Assembly (NCBI RefSeq): GCF_964204645.1
Contig: NC_134031.1
Location: 11,818,501-11,882,500, forward strand
Source of the DNA: Tubulanus polymorphus
Taxonomy: Eukaryota; Nemertea; Palaeonemertea; Tubulaniformes; Tubulanidae
Length of the DNA: 64,000 bases
Direction: 5' to 3'
In this document: positions 23,306 to 34,650 of the stretch, piece after piece
How the letters are laid out: every line of letters starts with the position of its first letter
How positions within the stretch are numbered: position 1 is the first letter of the stretch
Translations under genes and position numbers: made by a program
Notes under the pieces: generated by a model
What the model saw: only the letters and a program-made list of their open reading frames with translations
What the model was told of the DNA's origin: nothing
The model's database searches: none

Positions 23306-23534
23306 TGTAATAGTATTGCCTCTATTGTGTGTATGACAATAGAGCACAAATAAATCCTTTAAAGAAACGGATCACGATCGATTGAACACTAACAAAAGAT
23401 AGTAACCACTTGCCTCCGTTTTATTCACACCGGAGAGAGAGCTTCTTCCGGTCTCCACAGTTACACTATATTGAGGCGCATGGACTCGAACACTAAACGA
23501 CAGAACCGGACTATGATAAACCCGGCCCATCACA
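23306..23534 (-). repeat. Probable 3' LTR of a gypsy element
   Basis: Read on the minus strand, a purine run (AAGGGGAGGGG, plus strand 23535-23550) is followed by TGTGATGGGCCGGG..., and the segment ends ATTACA at 23306. This gives TG...CA ends with a short inverted TGTRAT pair and ~229 bp length. An AATAAAA signal lies inside. The matching 5' LTR is lost because the element is truncated. The purine run serves as the polypurine-tract candidate. Confidence 0.45.
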
Positions 23535-24212
23535 CCACCCCTCCCCTTAAATTGTCGAGGCCGCGCACCGACATAATAACTGACAGATTAAAGTTTGTTC
23601 CACAAACACACGTTCTTCGTTTCACAAGCACAGTAACAAAGCGATATATATATACAACAGGTAATCCATAGTCCATAATCCAGTCTTTGTTCAAAGGCAG
23701 CAACGCACGCGCAATGAGTGCCAGGGTCAGACTAGGGGTTACCATCGGCGGCTCCCCACATCACGCAATTACGACCATCAGAAGGTAAATCGGGATGCCA
23801 GTCCCCTGTTGTCAAAGCACTCCCAGACGTGACATCCAGGTCTAGTTGCTGTTTATGGATATTCCTAAAATATACAAAAAGATACACAAAGAAAAGAGAA
23901 TAATTATACATATATATATATATACATATTATTTATAGTGGGGGTAGTGGCAGCTGTGGTGGTATAGCTTAGTGGACGGGGCAACATAGGCACGAAACAA
24001 GGCAACGACCATCGGAGGGTAGGGTAAGCAACACAAAGGACCATCTACAGGTATTGGAGCTCCATAATTTGCCAAATGTTCCGCCACCGCTGTCAGTATG
24101 TGGTTCTTCACCAACTCCATAGCAGGCTTCCGATAATGTATATTGGTAAAATCTCTATCGCTTAAGTCTGGGTGGACTATTGGAATGAAACCTGCCTTGT
24201 CAGAGAAGACAT

Positions 24213-24869
24213 TTATGCGGTGGACTTAGCCCTTATGGGGTACTTAGCCCTTAGCACACCATAGAGGGTGAAGATATCATCGGTGGCTGTTCCATAGTTC
24301 CTTGTTTGGTTCAAACCATGGTTGAACACCACCGCTCCACAGTTCACCGATATGTTTGCTAAGTACCCCAGGAGCATTGAAATGGTCTCACCGGGATGGC
24401 ATATTGGGAGCAAGTCCCCACTTGGCTTGACGTCCTTAAACATTGAGTCTCCGAGCAAGAGTATCGGCTTGCCCATCGTCCTCTTCTGCATGACTTCCTG
24501 CAGTTTCGCCAGCTTCCCATCGAGGTCTTCTGGCCTCCCGCCACTCTCAGCTACCATACCCCTCAACTGTTCCGATAACTCTCTGAAGCGCTTTCGCCCA
24601 AGTGGGTGCAGTTTCCTCTTCATTGATGTCTTCAAACCTAAGATAATGGCACCTACGACCAAGTGGCCTGGCTCGAACACATTCCGCTCAGCCGATGCCA
24701 CAAGCTCCTTCACGGATGGACTGTCCATGTTTGTGTCTGGCCAGAACGTACGGATAAACCGGGCTACTTCTTGTGTTAGCTTCTGCTTCATATCTTGCGT
24801 CATCCTATCGAGGCTAAAGAACGATGAAGGCAACCCGTATGGGATAGGAAAGACGGCACATATGACCAT
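24213..24869 (-). CDS. SGNH-hydrolase-like ORF downstream of gypsy integrase
   Basis: 218 codons in one open frame. The N-terminal half is charged and helix-prone. The C-terminal half has KPILLLGDSMFKDV at about residues 135-148, then a GAVVFNHGLNQTRN stretch. ILLLGDS is the block I form of SGNH/GDSL hydrolases, and the later hydrophobic-plus-N stretch fits block III. The final D..H block is not evident. It occupies the env-like slot of the gypsy element (after integrase, before the LTR), which suggests an accessory ORF, but it could be an unrelated captured gene. No signal peptide is obvious. Function is inferred from a short motif only. Confidence 0.45.
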   Translation of the reverse strand: MVICAVFPIPYGLPSSFFSLDRMTQDMKQKLTQEVARFIRTFWPDTNMDSPSVKELVASAERNVFEPGHLVVGAIILGLKTSMKRKLHPLGRKRFRELSEQLRGMVAESGGRPEDLDGKLAKLQEVMQKRTMGKPILLLGDSMFKDVKPSGDLLPICHPGETISMLLGYLANISVNCGAVVFNHGLNQTRNYGTATDDIFTLYGVLRAKYPIRAKSTA

Positions 24870-24911
24870 AGATAGGTAATGGCGTCTCCACTGCCAAACA
24901 TCTTATTTTGG

Positions 24912-26282
24912 CTAAGCCGATTCATTTTGTCGCAGTTCCAAACCTCTACGCAGCCATGTGTCCTTTTTCAGGGCGATGCGCCTCCAAGTTGCCTCGAAGC
25001 AATGGCAAGGCCGCGCCTTATGGCAATGTGTCATCTCATAAGCGTATCTCTTTGGAAGCTTCAGAGTGCCCTGCGGTCGAAGCTGGCGTTGAGGTACAAC
25101 GGCATCCAATGGCACATGGTCATCAACAGGCGGTCTTTGAACAGTACCATTTGCCACGGTTGCATCGGGTTCATTAGGCTCATGTGCCACCGGGGGCGGG
25201 ATTCTCACTGGAACAGGTGTTGCTTTTGGCCGAACCCACACAGTGTCCTCAAGTATCGGGTTTTCTGATGATGCATCCGAGTCAGTTGACCCATCCTCTT
25301 CAGCAACGGGGAGTGATGAAGTTTTCTTCCGTTTTAACCTCCCAGTGGGTTTTATTTCCTTAGGGCAATCCTTTCTGATATCACCCTAACACAACTTCAT
25401 ATCATTGAAGTGTACTACCCTGGTCTTTTTCTGTCCGCTCACTGGGGATACTCTCTAATTTACCTCGGACACGCACTCAATAACAGTATACGGCCCCTTC
25501 CACTTGTGGTGGAATTTTGACGCCTCCCCCGGTTTCAGGAAATGGCTTAGCAACCAGACACGGTCACCCTCTTGGTAACCACCACGCTTGGCAAGCCTGT
25601 CATATGCCAATTGCTGGCGCCTCTGAGCAGCCTGCAGACGGTCTCTCACATGGTGATGGGCATACTCTAGGCGGTCAGTCAGGTCATGGCCGTACTTGGT
25701 TTTAAGTCCTGAAGGGTTCGGGTTCCCAACCATGATGTCGATGGGTAATACCATTTCCTCCCCAAAGGTTAGATAAAATGGTGTTTCCTGGGTTGACATC
25801 TGGATGCTGGAACGAAAAGCCATCAGGCATGCGGGCAAATGGTCATCCCAATTGGTCCCCTTATCATTAACGGCGACTGTCAGTGTTGACTTCAGTGTCT
25901 TGTTGAGGTTCATAACCTGACCATTGCCCATTGGATGGTATGCTGTCGTTCGTGCCTTATCGATGCCTAATATGGTACACATCTCAGCAAATACCCTGGA
26001 TTCAAAGTTTGAACCACGATCGGAATGAATGCTCTCTGGGCAGCCGAATCTGCAAACCCATTCGTTCACCAGGATTCGGGCAACAACGTGCGCCTTCTCA
26101 CTACGAATGGCCCATGCTTCTGGCCATTTAGTAAATGCGTCCTGGGCGGCGAGGATGTAAACATTTCCATGGCGAGTACAGGGTAATGGGCCCACAATGT
26201 CGACATGAAGGCGCTGACCACGCCTCCCGATACGAGTAGGGATAAGTGGGGCCTTTGAGTAATTGGAAGATATGGGTTTCAT
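24912..26282 (-). pseudogene. Ty3/gypsy pol, integrase domain and tail
   Basis: The frame starts inside the polyprotein just after the zinc-binding region. Catalytic D,D-35-E landmarks are visible: HVDIVGPL (first D), ESIHSDRGSNFES (second D), and a GNGQVMNLNKTLKS block where the usual catalytic glutamate is replaced (QVMNLN for QVEN/ERxN). A GPYTVIECVSE block and KKTRVVHFNDMKLC follow, typical of the gypsy pol C-terminus. In-frame stops occur near 25455 and 25386, and the frame then continues to 24912 as a proline-rich tail. The loss of the third acidic residue plus stops indicates a dead element. Confidence 0.8.
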
Positions 26283-26342
26283 ACCAGAGTACTAGAGTAC
26301 TAAACACCACTCATCACCACAAGTAATTTTTTTTCCTTATAA

Positions 26343-29300
26343 ATGGAAGAGAGTGAGTACCAGACGGAAAACAATAATGTTAATAAAAATCAATATTATT
26401 GCCCATATTGTAAAAAATACATCGATAAATCTAATAAATCTAAACATGAAAAATCTGCAAATCATATAACAAATGTAATAGATTTTGAAACTCCAGAAAA
26501 TTCCAATGAAAGAAAAGAACGATTAGAAAATATGAATGTGGATGAAATAAAATGTGAAGTTTGTAATGAATTTGTAGTAAAAAGGAATTATAATAGACAT
26601 CTCGAATCACAAAAACACCATCAAAATTTGAGTAATAATGTTTTAGGAAAAGATTATTTTGATGATAAACCTCAAAAAGTAAAAAAAATTACTTCAAAAA
26701 CTAAATCCATTTCAAATAAACTAACATGGAAAATGTTAGAAATTATATTGATTCACTAGAAATAAAAGATACAATTGAAATTTTAGAAACATTACGTAGT
26801 AAAATTGGTCCTGCAGCTATTATATTTAGATTTTTTAAAGGTACAACAATAGAAGATTATATTAAATTTAATGAAATAATAGAAAAAATACTAGATTTGA
26901 TAACAGATGTTGAATATCCAAAAATTAGTATCTCTGGGAAAGTAAGTTTTTTAAAGTCAGAAGATAAAATGGATTATAATATTCAAACACTCTCTGAAGA
27001 AATAATTTCAAAAACACAAATAAAAGAGAAGTTAGAAAAAATATTTAATGAATTCAAACGTCATATTGAAGAAAGATATTTTGAGGGTTCTGGCTTAAAA
27101 TTGAATGAAATTATATTTTTAGATTTAAATGTTTATAATACAAAAAGAAATAAAACATCAAAAAGTAATGAAATGTTTAAAAATGATTCAAACTTTACAA
27201 CAGAAAAGGATATTAAAGCATCATCTTATATTAAATTACCATTTACAACAAAAGCAGTAATAAATGTTCAAAATGAAGATGATAAATGTTTTCTGTGGGC
27301 AATTATTAGTTGCTTACATCCAACAGAAGATATTACACATAGTTTTAGAATAACAAATTACCGGAAATATGAAACATTATATAAAATTGATCAATATCCA
27401 GTAACTATAAAAATGATTTCCAAAATAGAAAAAGTTAATAATTTAAAAATAAATGTATTCGAATTAATGCAATTACCAAAGACAAAAGGTGAAAATATTA
27501 AAGATTATACATTGGAAGCTTTATATTTAACAGAATATTATGATGATGAAAATGCTATAGATTTGTTATATTACAAAAAAAGATGAAAATGAACATTATA
27601 TGTGGTTAAAACAAATTGATTTATTCTTTAGAACAGAAAGTGATCATCATCGTAAAATTTATCTATGTAGAAAATGTTTATCTAAATTTATGACTGAGAA
27701 TACATTATTAAAACATAATTCTTTATGTGATAATAAAGATTTTTGTAAATTAATAATGCCAACAGAAAAAGATTATAAATTGAAATTTACTAATCATAAA
27801 TTTAAGAATATTGTTCCATTTGTAATTTATGGGGATTTTGAATCGTTGAATAAAGAATTAACTGATCAAGATAGAAAAGAAATATATAACAAAAAGCAAT
27901 TATTAAAATCAATGGATAAAGGAAATGAATTAAATGAAGACACAATACAAGACCCACCAATTATAAATACAATTAAAAAAGTTCATCAAAGAGCTGCTGC
28001 TTATGGAATTTATATAAAATCAAATTATCCTGAATTATATGAAAGTCAATATATTTCTTTTAGAGGTGAAAATGTAGTTAATGATTTTTGTGACAAAATG
28101 ATTGAATTAGAAAGTGATTTTGCAAAATTATTAAACAAAAATAAAAGAATAGTTATGACAAAAGAAGATGAAATTGATTTTAATTATGCAACTCATTGTT
28201 GTTATTGTGAAAAACGTTTTTATTCATTTGATAAAAAAGTTAGAGATCATGATCATTTAAATTCAAAATATCGTGGAGCTGCTCATGAAGATTGCAATTT
28301 ACAAGCTAAGAAAGTTAATTTCGTACCAATATTATTTCATAATTTATCAGGCTATGATACCCATCTATTTATAAAACAATTATCGGGAAAATTGGGCGCA
28401 ATTAATCAAGAAATAGAAGAATATAATGTTATGAATGGTGTAAATGTAAGAAAATATGATTTTAAACTATTAGCTAAAACATCTGAAAATTATATTTCAT
28501 TTCAATTTGGTTGCATTAGATTTTTAGATTCTTATAGATTTCTAGCAAGTTCATTAGATAATTTATCAAAAAGTTAAGTTGATAATGATTTTATAATAAC
28601 TCGATATTATTATCCAAATGAACAAGATTTTAAATTATTGAGATATAAAGGCGCAATTCCTTATTCATTTTATAAAACACACAATGATTTTAATGTAACA
28701 GAATTATTAAAAGATCAATTTTATGATCAATTAAAAGAGGAGTATGTGAAAGACGAAGTGTTTAATAGAACATTAAATATTTGGAACCATTTTAAGATGA
28801 AAAATCATGGTGAATTAGTTGATTTATATTTAAAATCAGATGTTATGATATTGGCTGACATATTTGAAAAATTTAGAGAAGTTAATTTGAATCATTTTAA
28901 TGTTGATCCTTGTTATTGCTACTCTAGTCCTGGTTTAACCTGGCAATGTGGTTTAAAATATACAAATGTAGAATTAGATTTATTAAAAGAACCAGATATG
29001 GTTTTATTATTTGAAAAATCAATAAGAGGTGGAATTAGTGGTGTTATGGGAGATAGGTATTTTAAAGCAAATGATGAATATAAATTATTATATATTGACG
29101 CCAATAATTTATATGGTTGGGCAATGATGCAACCTCAACCATACAAAAATTTTATATTAACAGAAGTTGAAAATGATGATAAAACTGATTGGGAAAGCGC
29201 AATTGCGAGTTTAAAAGATGAAGCACCAATTGGTTATTTCTTTGTAGTTGATTTAGAATATCCTGAAAATATAAAGTTTAAAACAAGAAACTTACCTTAT

Positions 29301-31076
29301 TGCCCAGAACATTTAACCGTAGATGATAGTTATTTAAGTGAATACCAGAAGAAAATAAAACCGAAAGATCATGTTTTTACAGAAAAATTAATACTTACTC
29401 AAAATAATAAATACAACTATATCGTTCATTATAGAATGTTAAAATTTTATCTGAAACAAGGAATGAAATTAAAGAAAGTACATAGATATATTGAATTTAA
29501 TCAATCGAAGTGGTTAGAAAAATATATAGATTTCAATACTCAACAGAGAACCATATCAAAAACAGATTTTGAAAAAGATTTCTTCAAATTAATGAATAAT
29601 AGTTTTTATGGTAAAACATGTGAAAATATTAGAAATAGAAATGATATTGAATTAGTAAATAATTCTGAACGATTAAGACATTTACAATCAAGTCCTAGAC
29701 ATTTAGGAAATAAAAGATTTGAAGATTATTTAACAGGAGTTAAATCAAAAAGAACGTCAATGAAATTTAATAAACCTATATTCATTGGTTCAACTGTTTT
29801 AGAAGTATCAAAATTATTAATGTATGATTTTTATTATAATGTTTTACAACCACTTTTTGGGGAAAAGCATATTGAAATATAATATTTTGATTCTGTAACA
29901 GCTGACACCCCAATATTATTAAAATGTAATGATAAAATATTGATAAGAAGAATTTCAGAAATAATTCCACAACAAAGTGAATGTTATATTTCATATGGTG
30001 AAAAAGAATTAATACAAATAAATGGATTAATGGATGTTTGGACAAGAAATGGATGGAAAAAATTAAAGAATATTATTAGACATAAAACAAATAAGAAAAT
30101 CTATAGAGTTAGAACTAAATTATGATTTGTAGATGTTACAGAAGATCATAGTTTAATTAAACGAAATGGCGATGAAATAAAACCAACTGATATAAAAATT
30201 GGAGATGAATTATTACATAAAAGATTTTTCCAAAGAATGAATCATATGTCATTCGATGAAATTATTGATAATATTTATAATATAGAACCCGAAACATTAG
30301 AAGAAAAAGAATATTTTATCAAAGGATTTTTCATGAGTGATGGTTCAGCAGGTGTGTATAATTATGTTTGGGGTAATAAATATTGTTGGTATTTATGCAA
30401 TCAAGACTTGAAATTATTAGAAAGAATTAAGAAATTCTGTGAAGAAGTTTATTCACATAAAACATTTAGAATCATGGATGTTATGAGATCATCAGCAGTT
30501 TATAGAATACTTGTAAATAATCCTAAAGATTTTGCTATAAAATATAATGATGAATTCTATATTCATGCAATAGTGAAAAGTAATACTTCAACTAAAGAAA
30601 AGATAGTACCAGATTATGTATTAAATGCAAAAAATAATTTAAGAAAGTGGTTCTTCATTGGATTCTATGCCGCAGATGGCACTAAAAAATTTACTTAGGA
30701 TAAAAAGATAACCTTTGCACAGAAAGGAAAAGTTGCTATATCAGGATTGAATATATTATGCAGTTCATTAGGATTTAATATTAATATAGAATTAATTAAA
30801 TCTAAACCAAATTGTTTTAATTAAAGGCATGTAGAAAAAGAATTAACAGAAGAAGTTAAAGTTTATTTGAAATATATAACCCATCAGATTATGTTTATGA
30901 TTTATCAACTGAAGATGGTACATTTAACTGTGGATTTCCATTAATTGCAAAAAATGCGGATGCGTACATACTAAAAATCAAGACAAATGAGATAACAAAG
31001 ACTTAAAAACATTAAAACATCATTTTGATTTTAGCAATTATCCCAAAGATCATGAACTATTTAGCAATGATAATAA
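26343..31076 (+). pseudogene. polB: Protein-primed DNA polymerase B of Polinton copy 3, intein-split
   Basis: Start codon at 26343 follows TTTTTTTTCCTTATAAATG. The N-terminus has two C2H2-type fingers (YYCPYCKKYIDKSNKSKH and CEVCNEFVVKRNYNRH), then a conserved region, then the exonuclease box FVIYGDFESLN near 27820. An inserted CCYCEKRF...VRDHDHLNSKYRGAAH endonuclease-VII-like module and HNLSGYDTHLF come next. Polymerase motif A is LYIDANNLYGWAM, motif B is LMNNSFYGKTCENIRNR, and motif C is split after YFD by an intein (29892-30955). Breaks: frameshifts near 26725, 27576 (A-run), 30870 and 30985; stops at 28575, 29880, 30123, 30696 and 30822. The gene is cut off by the BEL LTR soon after the KDHELFSNDN block, so the C-terminus is missing. 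Confidence 0.88.
29892..30955 (+). pseudogene. Decayed intein with LAGLIDADG endonuclease inside PolB motif C
   Basis: The host motif YFDTDS is interrupted after YFD. The insert opens SVTADTPILLK (block A, Ser1 and the DTPI signature), has VDVTEDHSLI (block B TxxH), two dodecapeptide motifs FIKGFFMSDGS (~30320) and FFIGFYAADGT (~30655) of a LAGLIDADG endonuclease, then VYDLSTEDGTFNCG (block F) and LIAKN (block G, terminal Asn). The extein resumes as ADAYILKIK where copies 1 and 2 read TDSYILKIK. The site equals the pol-c site known from archaeal and mimivirus PolB inteins. Stops, one frameshift, and Ala in place of Thr at the +1 position imply no splicing now. Length ~355 codons is normal for an intein with endonuclease. 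Confidence 0.9.
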
Positions 31077-31288
31077 TGTCGAGAACGACATGTGTTGGTT
31101 CTCTTATATGATTCGTTGATGTCTCTCTTATATGATTGGTTGCTGTTTCGCGCCATGTGTACTATACTGTAACCCTATACTGTAGTAATAAAGTTAGATG
31201 CTGTTTAGATTCACAAAATACAACACGCTCTTCGACTTTACTCCTTCGGATCTGGTCAACTCTCTGTGGTGATAGTCACTCCATCACA
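31077..31288 (+). repeat. BEL/Pao 5' LTR
   Basis: Starts TGTCGAGAACGACATGTG, exactly where the Polinton polymerase homology stops, and ends CCATCACA just before the primer-binding site, giving TG...CA ends and ~212 bp. AATAAAG at 31187 could be the polyadenylation signal. Subrepeats of TCTTATATGATT-GTTG occur at the 5' side. Confidence 0.7.
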
Positions 31289-31308
31289 TTTGGTGCCGTG
31301 ACCAGGAT
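31289..31308 (+). other. Primer-binding site of the BEL element
   Basis: TTTGGTGCCGTGACCAGGAT directly follows the LTR end. A TGG start right after the LTR is the usual form of a tRNA-3'-end complementary site. The exact tRNA is not assigned. Confidence 0.6.
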
Positions 31309-31309
31309 T

Positions 31310-31723
31310 ATGTCGACGACATCGGAAAATGCGTATGACGAAACTGAGCGTCAAAACGAAATGGACCAAACGAAGCGTCCTACAGCATCTCGGTTGGCCC
31401 ACCGAGGGCAGTTATCTAAATACCTCAATCGTGCAGAAGAGGTCTACCAGAGCCTACAATCCGGATCAACAGAAGTAGGCCTAGCGGAAGTTCAAGATCT
31501 GGTAGCAATCATATCATCAGCGGTCACAAAGCTAAACCTCATACAAGAACTAGATCAAACAATTCTTTCGTTGACGCCAGATGAAAATCTACAATCATCT
31601 ATCGCAGAAGCAGATGATTTCGCATTCGAACGGATTATCGAAATACAAAGATATAGATTCTTTATTGAAACGTTCAATAACGACACGAAACCGAACGCGA
31701 GCGATGGTCAGGAAACTAAATAA
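31310..31723 (+). pseudogene. gag: BEL gag N-terminal fragment
   Basis: ATG at 31310 lies 22 bases after the LTR. The frame encodes a hydrophilic, helix-rich segment (SKYLNRAEEVYQSLQSG, then LVAIISSAVTKLNLIQELDQ) like BEL/Pao gag N-termini. No zinc knuckle is reached: the frame ends at 31723 and overlaps the start of the RT frame, as if gag C-terminus and protease were removed by a deletion near 31560-31700. Confidence 0.6.
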
Positions 31724-34382
31724 CGATACCCGAAAAATCTATGATCGAATTATCGAAGATCAAATAGCGCGTGGATTCATCGAGTCGATCCACGAGGAAA
31801 ACGAATCCGAAGGTCATTATATACCGTACCACTCGGTGAAGAAAGACTCAGCTACAACACCAATTCGCGTCGTCTACGATTGTAGCTTCCGTACGCGTCA
31901 GTCTCCGAGTTTAAATGACTGCCTGGAAAAAGGACCGCTACTGCTTAACGATCTTGGTTCGATCTTGATGAACTTTCGTACATGCGACGTTGGACTTAGT
32001 AGCGACATCGAAAAGGCCTTCCTTCAAGTGGGCCTAGCCGAGCCAGACCGGAAATTCACGAAATTTTTCTGGCTAAGCGATCCAAACGACCCCGAAAGCA
32101 AATTCATTACGTATCAATTTAAATCTGTATTATTCGGAGCAGCGTGCTCGCCGTTTATTCTCAATGCCGTCATAAAATCAGATTTGGAGCACGGTAGCTA
32201 ACGATATGAAATCGAGCATATACGTAGACAACGTCGTTACGTCGGTGAAAGACGAATCGACAGCGATCGATTATTACCATAGTGCGAATCGGATGATGTC
32301 CGACGCAGGATTTAAACTATGTGAGTGGACTAGTAACAACGAAAACCTCAGACATATTGCGAGTAAAGACAACTTATTGAACGGACATGACGTTGTCAGC
32401 AACCTAGGACTCCTGTGGGATGTCAATCAGGACAGGCTTAAATACAAACAAGCGATCGAGCATAGCGAACCAGAAATTATTACGAAGCGCGAAATCGTCA
32501 GGAGCGTGGCGAGTCTCTATGATCCGTTAGGACTGTTATCACCGGTTCACATCAAATCAAAAATATTCATCCAAGAATTATGGAAAGCGAATGTCTCGTG
32601 GGATGAATTATTACCAGACGAGGTGAGCAATAACTGGAAAACTTTGTACCGCGATCTACAAAATGCGAGAAAAATAACGATTAACCGGAAGTATTTTTCT
32701 GCGCCGTCGGAGGATACCGATACTGAGTTACATTGCTTTGTGGACGCGAGTTCACGTGGCTACGGAGCCACCGTTTATCTACGTCAAGGGAAAAACACCG
32801 CGCTTGTCATAGCGAAAAACAGAGTTGCACCCGTTAAACAGCTCTCGTTACCGCGCCTCGAGCTAATGGCCGCCGTCGTCGGCGCCCGTTTGATCAAATA
32901 TTCATTCGATGCGCTTAATCCATGCTACAATTTCAGCAAAGCGATTATCTGGTCCGATAGCGAGATAGTCCTAAGTTGGACTAGGAGTGAAAATCGACTT
33001 CCGTGTTTCGTTCAAAATCGGGTGCACGAGATAAACTCCTTGAATCTAGACAATCTCGATGTGGAATTGAATTACGTACCGACTCAAGATAATCCAGCGG
33101 ATCTACTAACACGCGGTATAACCACTCATCAACTGGCCAATTCAACACTATGGTGGCACGGGCCCGACTGATTGAAAGTCGGCGATTGGCCAGTCTCGCG
33201 ATTTCAAGCCGATAACGAAATTAAAACTGATGAATCTGTCGACGAGACTACCATGTCGATACAACACGAAAAGTTAGAAAAAGCGGGTATCTTAAAGATC
33301 ATTGATCCGGAAAAATATGGATCGTTGACCGAACTCGTGCGTGTTACCGCTTATTTCCTCAGATATTTACATAATCTGAGGAATCCGGCCGATCGGGTTA
33401 GCGGGGAACTCACCGCCGATGAGATAAAAACAGCAGAAAACAAATGGGTCATGGACTTACAGAAAACATACTTTAAATCTGAATTGAATCAATTGACAGA
33501 CCAGAAACTCAAACGCGGTAACCTGGTCAAACAACTGAAAATCTTTATCGATGACAGGGGACTTATTCGATGCGGCAGTCGTGTGCAAAATTCGTCTTTA
33601 CCGTACGATGCCAAATTTCCCATTCTATTACCAGATCACCATATTACGCGTTTGATCGTGTTGTTTCACCACAGGAGGTGTAAACATATAAGAATCGGCG
33701 GGACTGTTACTGCTATCAGGCAAAGATACTGGATACCGAAAATTAGACAAGTCGTAAAATCAGTTCTCAGGAAATGTGTTACGTGCGCTATAGTACGAGG
33801 CTCCGCCTACTGCAGACCTATACCAACGCCACTTCCAATTTCGCGCGTTACGGATGCTCCGCCCTTTACTGTTACCGGAGTAGATTATTCAGGCGAAATT
33901 TGGGTCAGAGGCACGTCTGACAAGCGCCATAAACATTACATTTGTCTGTTTACATGCGGCACCACGCGAGCAGTCCATCTCGAATCAGTCATTAATATGA
34001 CACCTGCCGCGTTTATTCGAGCATTCCGGAGATTCGTTTCGCGTAGATCGTTACCGCATGAACTGATCAGTGACAACGGGTCATACTTTCTAAAATCTTG
34101 CGTAGAGATAGAAGAAATCGTCAATTCGCCGATCGTCGCGAGATATATGGCGAACAATCGAATCAGATGGACATTCATTCCCAAACGAGCCCCTTGGTTC
34201 GGGGGATTCTGGGAAAGGATGATAGGCGTAACGAAAGAATGCCTCAGAAAGATTCTCGGTAGAAGCATCGTCACGGACGATGAATTACGAACTCTCTTGT
34301 GTGAAATTGAGGCTACGATCAACGATCGACCTCTCACGTATGTGTATAGTACGGAAGACGAGCCTCTTCCCTTATCTCCGTC
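31690..34382 (+). pseudogene. pol: BEL/Pao pol: reverse transcriptase, RNase H, integrase
   Basis: RT blocks: PIRVVYDCSFR, then LSSDIEKAFLQVGL, then FKSVLFGAACSPFILNAVI, and the catalytic SIYVDNVVTS (YVDN form). A -1 frameshift lies between the last two, near 32195. RNase H follows (HCFVDASSRGYGATVY, then LPRLELMAAVVGARL, then IIWSDSEIVLSW). A TGA at 33169 interrupts the GPD/LKVG junction. Integrase has an HHCC-like zinc region (HHRRCKHIRIGG, then CVTCAIVRG) and a D,D,E triad (TGVDYSG, then ELISDNGSYF, then FGGFWERMIG). The frame is cut at PLSPS by the Polinton end. It is inactive. Confidence 0.88.
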
Positions 34383-34650
34383 AGTAATAGGGGTAATAGG
34401 CTTTCAGATCAAAGGTCGAACGGTCGAGCTCGTAAAAAATGAAAAACATAAAAATAATAACAATTTCTACTTGAATTACTCGCGAAACTCATAAAAATGA
34501 AAAATAAATTCTCACACGCTCGAATTTATTTTTCATTTTTATGAGTTTCACTCCTAATTCAAGTAGAAATTGTAATTATTTTCATGTTTTTCATTTTTTA
34601 CTCACCCGCCCGTTCAACCTTTAACCCGAAAGCCTATTACCCCTATTACT
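34383..34650. repeat. Fold-back left terminus of Polinton copy 1
   Basis: A 268-bp palindromic unit: AGTAATAGGGGTAATAGGCT at the left pairs with AGCCTATTACCCCTATTACT at the right. The arms also pair inside (ACAATTTCTACTTGAATTAC with its inverse near 34555, and AAAAATGAAAAATAAATTC around the centre at ~34516). The left arm extends the interrupted BEL frame by ~37 codons before a stop. Confidence 0.85.

Larger units (their letters stand above)
23535..26285 (-). mobile_element. 5'-truncated Ty3/gypsy retrotransposon
   Basis: Minus-strand element with the integrase half of pol (24912-26282), an extra downstream ORF with an SGNH-like motif (24213-24869), non-coding DNA with a TA microsatellite near 23905-23930, and the LTR. 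Gag, protease, reverse transcriptase and RNase H are missing. The 5' boundary coincides with the start of Polinton copy 3, near GAGTACTAGAGTACT at 26286-26300. Confidence 0.7.
26286..31076 (+). mobile_element. Polinton/Maverick copy 3, PolB end only
   Basis: Only the polymerase end is present: a short leader (26286-26342) followed by a degenerate type-B polymerase gene. The left boundary abuts the gypsy integrase. No copy of the AGTAATAGGGG terminus of copy 1 is visible there, so this is either a different family or a truncated end. The right boundary is the BEL LTR at 31077. Divergence from copies 1 and 2 is high, marking a separate lineage. Confidence 0.75.
31077..34382 (+). mobile_element. 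BEL/Pao LTR retrotransposon, 3' part lost to Polinton insertion
   Basis: 5' LTR, primer-binding site, a gag fragment, reverse transcriptase, RNase H and integrase follow in BEL/Pao order on the plus strand. An internal deletion removed the gag C-terminus and the protease. The frame breaks off at the integrase C-terminus, where Polinton copy 1 starts at 34383. No second LTR is found downstream of the Polinton. Base composition (many CG dinucleotides) contrasts sharply with the AT-rich Polintons around it. Confidence 0.85.

Noticed and set aside
24322-24879. 185-codon plus-strand frame
   Set aside because: It is the complement of the SGNH-like ORF and has no motif. Codon composition fits the minus-strand frame better.
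26286-26342. AGAGTACTAGAGTACT as the terminus of Polinton copy 3
   Set aside because: It has AGT...ACT character but no partner at the other end, which is lost, so no boundary can be proven.
30237-30698. Independent 153-codon homing endonuclease gene
   Set aside because: The frame is the same as that of the flanking polymerase and intein blocks, so it is the endonuclease part of the intein and not a separate gene.
31136-31310. Upstream extension of the BEL gag frame from 31136
   Set aside because: This part lies in the LTR and primer-binding site. The ATG at 31310 is the sensible start.
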